Source of the DNA: Smittium mucronatum
Lineage: Eukaryota; Kickxellomycota; Harpellomycetes; Harpellales; Legeriomycetaceae
DNA: 21,989 bases
Reading direction: 5' to 3'
Assembly (NCBI GenBank): GCA_001953115.1
Contig: LSSL01003042.1
Coordinates: 1 to 21,989, forward strand
Position 1 is the first letter of the stretch. Every line of letters starts with the position of its first letter. The translations under genes were made by a program, and so were the position numbers. Of this stretch, positions 11,561 through 20,089 are shown piece after piece. The notes under the pieces were generated by a model. That model did not search any database, was not told the DNA's origin, and worked only from the letters and a program-made list of their open reading frames with translations.

Positions 11561-12387
11561 TGAATAAAAAAATTATTACAATAATCACCGTTAGTTTCCA
11601 TTTTATTCATTAAATAAGTTGAAATTGATTTATAAATATCTACTAACTTTCAGAAAAATGCTGGAAAACCACTTGGAAAATTTCGAAACTCAAAAATCTT
11701 GCATAAATTTGTTAATTTTTTCTACAAAAGTCGAAGAATGCCTTCAAATATATTTGATGATAACTATATTGTCTTAAAAATGCTAAAATGTTCCAATATA
11801 GGGAGAGGGTGGGGTAAACTGATTTTCTCTTGTGTTTTCAAATAAAAAAATTTAAAATAATTAAATCTAATAGAAATATATTAAAAAAATTTATAAAAAA
11901 CAAGTGAAATAACCAAAATTATTTCCGATATTTAATTTAAGAGAACAAGATCTTTTTACACTGTTACTACATCTTATCATGAAAAAATCACTATAAAATC
12001 TTGGAAATATGCCTTAATTTTGAGAATTTTAAATTTATTCATCTGTTAATATTACATAATCTGGGTATTTTTTGTAAAAATGGCTCTTTAGATATAATCA
12101 CACTTATTTTTTCAACTAAAAATAATATTTTTTTAATTATATTTAATATAATTTAATATTATTTCTTATCTATTTATCAATATTTTTCAGGGCTAAAACT
12201 GACTATTTACGAAAAATATGTTTATAAAAATCTTAATTTTACTTCTAAATGGAATGAAGATACAAAAATATTGTTCACCAGTGATTGTTTACATTTACAA
12301 CTTTTTTAAATCTTATAATAGATTAATATAGTTTTAAATAATCGAACTATTTTTGATTTAATTAAAATGTATTATTGATTAATTTTT

Positions 12388-12761
12388 AAAAATTTAATTT
12401 AAAGTGTTTATAGGATCAGGTTTAATGAGGAAATTTTAATAAGAAAAGGTAACAGGATATACTAGTTAAAAATATAAAAGATTGGGAAAGAGACAAGTTG
12501 AAAAGCTTAGCCATTCCTAAATGTCTAAACATCCATATTTATTATAATTTCTATTTTATAAAAGTCAATTATGCTTATTGTAAGATTTCTTCATTGGATG
12601 AAACATTAAATGAGTATATTGAATCTATTGGTTCATTACAAGTGTATAAAAATTCAATTTATTTCATGCATGTTATATTAAAATATATTTTTAAACTTAT
12701 AAATAATCTTTATTATGAACGAAGCTTTTTTTTAAATCTTTTATACGCATTTTACAGCTGA
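12388..12761 (+). pseudogene. Possible eroded coding segment, unidentified
   Basis: A frame is open for 102 codons from 12453 to the TGA at 12759..12761, without an ATG near its start; it includes stretches such as DILVKNIKDWERDKLKSL and SSLDETLNEYIESIGSLQVY. These are rich in D, E, S and charged residues, unlike the K/N/I/F/Y output of random AT-rich DNA. Just before it another frame (from about 12403) reads RFNEEILIRKGN, suggesting a frameshift, or an exon boundary, because a CAG acceptor-like site precedes 12456. I recognise no family. By a rough estimate a frame this long is uncommon but possible by chance here. Confidence 0.2.
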
Positions 12762-14397
12762 GACAAAAATTCATTTGTTCAAAAATTCTATAAATATCTT
12801 TTTAAGTCTAAATTTTTAAGTTTTAAATATTAAAACACTCTGGTTTTCTTTATTAATAATTTTTTTTTAATTTATAAGCTTGAGTGTAATGATTAGCAAC
12901 TATTTTTTTAAATGTCATATTAAGACTAATAAAAATTATATCGCATCGAAATAACGAAAAAAGTCACAAAAAAATCAAAAATAAAAATCCTGCACATCTC
13001 CCAAACATTAATTTATTAAAATAATTGAAACTTATTCAGCGAAATAATTTTTATCTAAGCTAAACGATATTTTAGTAATTCAAAATATTTTTTTGGTATA
13101 GTGTTAAGTTGAAAACATACTCAATTTTTTACTTCGGTTTTCACTAACGATCTTGCTGATTATTAACTAATTTTTTTAAAATAATAGATAAAATCGGTGA
13201 TATTTATGTTTTAAATTTTATAATGGAAAATATTTTAATACTAAACAGTATTATTCTGGAAGCAAATTGATTTATATTTTAGACTCCATTTATTTTTTAT
13301 AACGATTCATAATATGGGAATTAGTTTTGAAATTTTTTTGAATATATATTCTAATCTTATATCAAATTTAATAAAAACATATAAATATAAATATTTTGCT
13401 AAATATGTAAAAATATTTGGTTTTTCATATTTTATATTTTTATTTTTATTTATATTTTTATTATATTTATTCATATTTATCCAGAGGCTTAAAATCAATG
13501 AAAAAAATTCTGGCCCAGAGAACAATCCAAAATATTTATTCTGCTTATTTTTTGTGACAAGAATATTTTTTATATAATTAACAGATTAATAGACTACTAA
13601 TAACTCTAAAATTTATTTTAGGATTAAAAATAAATTTGTTTAAAATAAATCTAGTTTTTTTTCAAATGTAAATATAATGAAAAAACTTTGATACTTTTTA
13701 ACAGTTATTAACAAACAATATTATGAAAATTACTATGTTCGATTTTGCCTTTTTGGTAAATAAATCTTATTAATATTCTAATATATATTATAATTTTATA
13801 ATTTTATTTTTTATTAATACTTTTATAGAGGAAAAAATTAAATATAAACTTATAATAGTAATTAGGAGTTAAATTTGTACTCTTAAATAATTTTAGCTAT
13901 TAAAAAAATTTATTTACAGGATTTTTTAGTCAATTTTTGCAATAATGGAAGAAAAATATTCGACATAAATAATCAATTTTATTAAATAATAACAACTTTA
14001 ATTTTAAATGGATAATAAAAATCTAAAAAATTGTATGTTTTAAAAATTCAAAAAAACAATTTAAAATTTTTTAATATTATCTTAGCAATTTTACTTATTT
14101 TAATTAGCCGACACAATTATAGAAAAATATATTTTTTTTATATTGTGATATTATATATGCATCTAAAATTTTAATACTCAATATTTAAAATATATTTCAA
14201 ATATTAAAAAAAGTTAATCAATTGATATATTTCTCGAATATCTAGCTTAGAAATATTTTTATCTCATTTATCCCAGTAAAAAACTTTTTTAAGGATAATT
14301 TTATATATAGGAGCTAAAAATAGTTATTTTGCTGTCACGATTAGAAACCTATAAATCTAATATTTAATATAAAATGATTGAATTTAGCTTCGATATT

Positions 14398-14422
14398 AGA
14401 GTTTAAAAATTAAGAGTTTAAA
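14398..14422. repeat. Short direct repeat beside the 14.4-kb hairpin
   Basis: AGAGTTTAAA occurs at 14398..14407 and again at 14413..14422, the second copy running into the left arm of the hairpin at 14416. It looks like a small local duplication. Confidence 0.6.
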
Positions 14423-14499
14423 TATTTGATAATAAAGAGTCAAATGCGGATTTTTTTATGTAAATACATATTTTTATACATTATTATCAAACTTTAAAC
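14416..14499. repeat. Long imperfect hairpin (18 paired bases, 45-nt loop)
   Basis: The left arm 14416..14435 and right arm 14481..14499 pair as an 11-bp block (TTTGATAATAA with TTATTATCAAA), a 2-by-1 internal mismatch, then a 7-bp block (GTTTAAA with TTTAAAC). The loop carries CAAATGCGGA and a T7 run. The arms are all but two bases A or T-rich, yet a match of this length at 84-nt spacing is notable. It may be a foldback or miniature-transposon remnant, or a stem of a non-coding transcript. No target-site duplication is obvious. Confidence 0.6.
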
Positions 14500-15270
14500 T
14501 TGGCTCGTCGTTTTTAATTGAAAATAGATAGAAATTAAAAAATGAATATTATGTCTAAAATACAATATATGGGAGTTTTTTTGGTAGTCTAGACGCTTTT
14601 TTCCTACAAGTCTTATATGCCAAGATTAGTAACTAAAATTTATTGGAATAATTAAACTTTATTAAACTTTAAATAAGAAAATGCATACTTAAAATGAAAA
14701 TACCATTATAATCGCAATTATATTTTTCAGATGCTATATGCTTAATTTTTTTTAAAATTGGACGATCAATACCAATAAAAATAAGACCTATTTTGTGAAA
14801 TCAAAATATAATTAAAAGTCAGAAATAAGATTTTTATTGCTTTTTGATGAATCTGGTCGAAATTCAAAAACATTAACACTAATTCATCTTGTAAAAAGTG
14901 CCAAATTTCAGTCTTTAACGAATCAAATATATTACAGTACACCCCTAATAAATTACTGGCACAGATGTGATTTAATTTTGGTATGTATATTTAATAAGCG
15001 CATATCAGGGTAATGAATTAGCTTTAAATTTTTGATTGTATTTAATTCAAAGGCTGTATTAATATAAACTCAAATAATTTCTATATTTAATGAAAAAATT
15101 ATTGTATATGTATATATGATTAATGATTTGTGAAAAACTCCAGTTTTTAAAACATATTAAGCATTATATTTTTACCTATGGTTACGCTGGGACTATCTAG
15201 TTCAATTTATTAATATTTTACTAACTTATAAAAATAATTTTAGTTAATATTAAAGATTATGAGGTTATAA

Positions 15271-15340
15271 ACAGTCTATGTTCGATTCGAGCTCATGATA
15301 CGCTGCCATGCCAACTTCTTGCCACCAAAAATAGACTATG
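15271..15340. other. GC-rich island with 7-bp inverted ends and three TGCCA copies
   Basis: Bases 15271..15330 hold 28 G or C in 60 (47 percent) against 15 to 20 percent around. AGTCTAT at 15273..15279 and its inverse ATAGACT at 15331..15337 bracket it as a 65-nt stem-loop-sized unit. Inside are GTTCGATTCGAGC, which resembles a Pol III B-box, and TGCCA at 15304, 15309 and 15320. One plus frame (15271..15352) reads through it as VRFELMIRCHANFLPPK, which looks protein-like but matches nothing I know. A tRNA cloverleaf does not fold on either strand. It could be a conserved RNA, a protein-binding cluster, or a surviving exon fragment. Confidence 0.45.
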
Positions 15341-15816
15341 AAAAATTAATTTATCTATAATACTCCCAATAAAAAAATTTTATCGAAAAATCTTATTCAG
15401 AAAAAAAAATCTGTGATATTTAAACAAATTTCATTAACTTATTCTATGAAGTTGAAAGCAACAAAATATCCACAAGGTTTAAATCATGATTTTTGCGAGA
15501 GGCATTAAAACCCCAAAACCAGATTTTATTACTCCTACATCTTCACCATTATCAAAATATCAGAGTAAATTTTGTTTTAATGTGCTCAATTTTTTTTTTT
15601 TAAATAAGCTTATATTATTAATAATGACTAAAATTTAATTTTCTTAAAAAATATAACGGTACCAAATCTAAATTAAGAGAATCAATTAAATAAATTATCT
15701 ACAATTCTGATAGTGATTACTCTTAGTTCATATTATACTTACACCAAGATTCATCTACCTGTCATAGCGAATCTAACTCCCCTACTTCTTTAATTTATAA
15801 AGTAACGAATTAAATA

Positions 15817-15851
15817 ATTAAAAAATTAAAAAATTAAAAAATTAAAAAATT
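15817..15851. repeat. Tandem octamer ATTAAAAA, four copies
   Basis: Four exact head-to-tail copies of ATTAAAAA (15817..15848) and a partial fifth. It is a small AT-rich minisatellite, probably from slippage. Confidence 0.9.
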
Positions 15852-16877
15852 TTACCTGATGACAATTCGGATTTCATTTAAATATGTCTTTACCTCAAAT
15901 AATATTTCTTAGGTTCGCTGGTCCTTAATTTTCAATAACAGGAAGTATTTTTTTTTTTCATTCTGTCTAATTAAAAAAAAGTTTCTGTAATTAATCTTCT
16001 TTTAATTTAGGGCTTAGATAACTAATATGTTAAAATAATAAATGATTTTAAAAAAAACTTTTATTTCAACTTGCTGCCAAATATTCGGTATCTTTTACAT
16101 ATATCCCAAGCGCGCTTTAAATTTTTATTTTAAAAAATTAAACCAATATTACTCTTAATTAAGTTTTTTTTTCTCAATTTGCCACAATCAAACATTTCTA
16201 TACTTTTTAAATAATCTTCACAGCGAATGAAAAACATTTCATTAATAAATCCACTTTACCTATAAAAGGGAATTTGTAACTCCAGCTAGTAATAATTCTG
16301 GTGTATCAGAGTATCTCCCATATCTTAAATTATTATGATATAAATCCATATTTATTATAGAAATAAAAATATATGTAATACTAATACGATTTTTTTTAAA
16401 AATAAATATCACTTTTTTTTCAAATTATAGAGCTTTTTATATGATTTATTTAAACACGAAAAAATAGAGGTTGAAATTAATCTATAGATAAATTCAGGAA
16501 AATACCACAATTACTGGAAAATAATACAAAAAATATTTTTTTCTGAAAATTTTCGCGAAAAATCCTATAATAAAATAATTTTACATATTTTTTCTTTTGG
16601 TTAAAACTGAAATTAAGTTTAAAAAATTTCCTATATTTTTTTATACAGGTGATTCTTTCACAATTTTACAAATATTTTACGAATATAAATATAGGCTTTT
16701 TTTTAACCCTTCAGTAAAGTGGTTAAATTATAGCTATCACGATCATATAATTAAAATATTAAGTTTAATATAATGTATATAAATTGGATATGCCTAGCTA
16801 AACGTCTAATAGAAAATAAAAACTAGTAAAAAATTGGCTTAATAATTTTCATGGGTCACAAAATAGATTAAGAAATA

Positions 16878-17253
16878 TTAATCCCCTTTTAGAACAAATG
16901 AATAAATAAATAAATTCAAAAAAATATTCGATAAAGAGTAATCATAATTATTTCCAGAATTTCCTCGAAAATTGCTTACAGAAATAACTTTTAGAAAAAA
17001 ATTATTTATATATTTTCCTAGTTTCATATATATTTTTCCAGAGTTTGTACAAAAAACCAAATTAGAATAAAATATGCATCTTTTTATCGCTAAAGTTTAT
17101 AGATAATTTTAAATTCGATAAAAATTTATAATCCCAGAGAAAAAAAGAGGGATCGAAAAAATTCTCAAAAATTAATAGAATGTTTGAAGATGAGTCCAAT
17201 ATCAATTTTTTTAAAAATTTATAACCTGAAACGAGAGTTTTCTTAGAAATCAA
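16878..17253 (-). pseudogene. Possible frameshifted coding relic, unidentified
   Basis: On the minus strand one frame is open from 17253 to the stop at 17062. A second frame, offset by one base, is open from about 17098 and runs to the stop at 16878, overlapping the first by about 37 bases. Both lack an ATG at the track start (TTG). The joined reading would include FFDPSFFLWDYKFLSNL from the first frame and VFCTNSGKIYMKLGKYI from the second, which are richer in D, S, G, C and W than random AT-rich translation. A TTTCAG acceptor-like site lies near 17225. The pattern is what a gene with one indel would leave, but no family is recognised. Confidence 0.2.
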
Positions 17254-17752
17254 GCTATTAATATCTACAGAGTTTTGAAAAAGAAAATATATCTTAATTA
17301 TTTATTTCAAACCTCTAAAGAAGAAAATCATTGGTAATTTCATCATATGCCAATAGAAATTTAAACCAAAAAGATAAATTCGTTATTATTTATATTGTAA
17401 TTTTTTTTAGGTATTAGGAAATTAATATAGTAAATAAAATTTAAAAATTTGTTAAAATATTAAATTTTTTAAAAAAAATTATATTCTAAATAAGTAAGCA
17501 GCCAGCAAAAAACAAAAGAAGCGATTTAAACCAATTTAATATAGAAATTCAATAATTATCTGTAAAAATTCAACTTAAATTTAAATATTTTTAATAATAT
17601 ACACATCTAATATATAAACTCTAGTGACATTATAATTATAGCTTTTACCAGCTTTGATCTTATTTAAAACTAGAAACAGAGTTAGTATGTTAATTTTTTT
17701 AAAACATAAAATAAGTTAATTCATTCTCGTTGTATGAAAGTATAAAGCAACA

Positions 17753-17810
17753 TTAAATTTAGATTTATTTGTGTTTGAAATAAATCATATTTCAAAACAC
17801 CTAAATTCAA
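17753..17810. repeat. Two-tier imperfect hairpin
   Basis: The inner stem pairs GTGTTTGAAAT (17771..17781) with ATTTCAAAACAC (17789..17800), one bulged base, 7-nt loop. The outer stem pairs 17753..17762 with 17801..17810 over ten positions with one mismatch. An 8-base one-sided bulge (17763..17770) separates them. About 20 bp of pairing in 58 nt is unusual even here, and the inner stem contains several G and C. Confidence 0.55.
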
Positions 17811-18205
17811 AAAATTCAAAAAAAATCTCCAGGAATACCTCCTTAATTCTTGATTTTTTATATGAGTATAATCATTTGTTTGAAGCGTAATAAATTCTAA
17901 AATCTTACCGAAATATTATTTACTTCAATAAAAATACAAACCAAGAAATACAATTGTTTTCTTTTTTAGTATTAAGATCATAAATATTATAATATAACTG
18001 AGTTTGGATTCTAAAAATATATTGAGCATTCGGATGGTTATATAAAAAATAGAAAATATCCTCATAAAAGTAAACTTATATTAAATAAATATATTAACAG
18101 TTCAAAAAAGCCTTTTAAAATAAAAAAAATATTATTAAAAAATGTAATAAAAATATCAGAAAAAGAAATATATTTATATAAAAAAATAAAAAAACCACAC
18201 TCAAT

Positions 18206-18220
18206 GAATTCCAGGAATTC
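18206..18220. repeat. 15-nt palindrome GAATTCCAGGAATTC
   Basis: A perfect dyad with a single central base, made of two GAATTC sites. It lies ten bases upstream of the tRNA-like relic at 18230. Confidence 0.8.
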
Positions 18221-18229
18221 TTTAAAGAT

Positions 18230-18305
18230 AATTATGTGGCCTAATGGTTAAACTTTGTACACATATCCTGTCTTTAACTTATAAAATTCGATATAAAATA
18301 TTTTT
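18230..18305 (+). pseudogene. tRNA-like relic (A box, weak B box, T5)
   Basis: TGTGGCCTAATGGTTAA at 18235..18251 closely resembles the D-arm and A box of eukaryotic tRNAs such as some tRNA-Arg. AATTCGATAT at 18285..18294 matches the core of a B box with the flanking G and C lost. The distance between boxes (48 nt) is about that of a tRNA gene (44 or a little more), and a T5 run follows at 18301..18305. The acceptor, D and T stems do not pair, so no functional tRNA is encoded. Apparent G to A changes in the D-stem fit decay. It may be a dead tRNA gene or the head of an old tRNA-derived SINE. Confidence 0.35.
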
Positions 18306-18763
18306 ATCAACGAAAAATTAATCATTTTGATGGGAAATTTTAAAAATTTGCATATGAACTATGACATATAAATTACCAGAAATTGGCTTTCCAATATTTT
18401 TTTTAGTGTCACCAATATGGATCAAAAATTCATTCCAATTTTTGCTGGAGTTCTATTGAAAAAAGTGAGTTATGCATAATTTTTTATTTTAAAAAGATAA
18501 ATATCTTGATGGTTACTTTTGATATATCTTCAATATAGCTTTTCAAGTTAAAACACTCTATATTAAGCATTTCTATGGCTGTAAAAATACACTTCCTAGT
18601 TTTTCTTTTAATTAATTCTTGATTACATAAAATTAGGATTATTTCGAAACAGTTGTGACCACGTGATGATTTTTAATAAAAAGCATTAATAAAATGTCAA
18701 TAATATTTTCTATCATTTAGTGAGCATTTAAAAAATAAGAAATGGGACTTCTATATCTAAAAT

Positions 18764-18775
18764 GTGATATATCAC
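18764..18775. repeat. 12-nt palindrome GTGATATATCAC
   Basis: A perfect dyad in AT-rich surroundings. Nothing adjacent shows what would use it. Confidence 0.6.
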
Positions 18776-18800
18776 TAAATTAGATAGTAAAATCAATTCA

Positions 18801-18841
18801 ATAGAAAAAACCACTTTTTACCAAATAGAAGTTTTTTCTAT
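18801..18841. repeat. Hairpin with 11-bp perfect stem
   Basis: ATAGAAAAAAC (18801..18811) and GTTTTTTCTAT (18831..18841) are exact inverse complements with a 19-nt loop. The arm is mostly an A run, so chance is a fair explanation. Confidence 0.5.
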
Positions 18842-19214
18842 ATGTACTGTTAAAATTTTTCTTATGGCCATAATTTACCTGAAAGGTTCAAACTGACTAT
18901 TTAATCTAGATTTTTGGATTGAAAAAATAAATATATCATAAATATATTGAAAATTTTTTTGGAAATGATAGGAGAAATAAGCAATTAAAAATACAAAATT
19001 TATCAAAAATATTTAGATTTCATTATTAAATGGCTCCGCAATTCATAGACTGAAAAAAAAATTAATAGAATTTGAAACTTTTATAATAATTTTATACTTA
19101 AATAGTGATAGCCATTTGAATAAATATTATTTATATATATTGAGTGAATTTAAATTCAAAAAATTTAACCAGATATGGAATTTCCCTCTCATTTATCATT
19201 AGTATATAACCAAC

Positions 19215-19397
19215 TTAAAAAAAAACTAGCTCTGAAGAATCATTTTTTCGATAAAAAACATTGTACAGGTGTGGAAGCCTATCCAATATACCTAAAGCTA
19301 AAGGAATTAAGAGGAAGATATAATTTATATTCATAATATAAGTTCCAAAAAGAAAATATGTAGTCCAAAAAAATAATTCCAAATAGCGGCTTTTCAT
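19215..19397 (-). CDS. Possible small membrane-protein ORF or exon, unidentified
   Basis: A frame starting at a true ATG (19397..19395) encodes 60 residues, MKSRYLELFF...SSELVFF. Two hydrophobic segments, roughly 7..22 and 25..39, are followed by a polar tail with DRLPHLYNVFYRKND. The local G+C (about 29 percent) is higher than in the flanks, and W, P, R and H residues occur, so it looks more like coding DNA than its neighbours. It could be a small gene, a single exon, a relic or chance; no family is recognised and no strong promoter is seen. Confidence 0.2.
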   Translation of the reverse strand: MKSRYLELFFWTTYFLFGTYIMNINYIFLLIPLALGILDRLPHLYNVFYRKNDSSELVFF

Positions 19398-19696
19398 TAT
19401 ATTATAAATTAATTCTAATATTTTATCTTATAAATCATGAAGAAATATACCAAAATCTGGGATAATTTTTAATTTTTATTATTCAAAAAATAAAAAATAA
19501 ATTATAAAAAACCTTGCATAAAAATTTTTAAATCTAATTAATGGATTTTTTTGACATTTAATAATATTTTCAGCACTAATTATTTAAAAAAGATACTCGA
19601 TTTCTGTAGAGCTTGAAAATATTACCTATTACGACGATCATTTTATTTGATTATTTTCTAAAAAATTTTATATATCAAAAAAAAAATTTATAATGA

Positions 19697-20089
19697 TTTT
19701 TGTTTTTTTTCTACTTAAATAAACGGCATAATGTTAAAAAACTCATTATAATACAACCAGATTTTATATTTATAATTTTTTTTCATGAAAATTTTTTCCA
19801 GATTTATGAAATAGGTAAATTTTTTGGTATTATCTTGCTTACTAATATTATTTCTTTTACTTGTTTATATTTTCCTCTGTTTTACACTCAATTTTAGTTA
19901 TTGAGATCCATAGTAAGTGAGATAATAAAACTAATGCCTATATTTCTAAATTTTCACATAAGTCTGTATCTCTTACATTATATATACAAAATCAATGTTA
20001 AAATTATTTTATTAAAAATTAGCAAAGAAAACCTTCAATCAATAAATATGGAAATATTTTTAAAGAAAAATCAACATCAGAAGGATTAA
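19697..20089 (+). pseudogene. Possible relic frame with a single internal stop, unidentified
   Basis: One plus-strand frame stays open from 19697 to the TAA at 20087..20089 except for one TAG at 19895..19897: about 130 codons with one stop where roughly a dozen would be expected at this base composition. The first part is strongly hydrophobic (FFGIILLTNIISF) and the second mixed (LRSIVSEIIKLM; KISKENLQSINMEIFLKK). The first part has no ATG. It could be an eroded membrane-protein gene, but I recognise no family and chance is not excluded. Confidence 0.18.

Noticed and set aside
13307..13577. Overlapping open frames on both strands at 13307..13525 (minus) and 13314..13577 (plus).
   Set aside because: They lie in a low-complexity TTTAT-rich run near 10 percent G+C; each translation is mostly I, F, L, Y, K and N, and the two frames overlap each other. 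Chance is the simplest explanation.
15735..15742. ATACTTAC, identical to the 5' end of U1 snRNA, on the plus strand.
   Set aside because: The following sequence lacks the CACUCC loop, the stems and an Sm site of U1. An 8-mer of this composition is expected about twice in the window; it may equally be a GTAAGTAT on the other strand.
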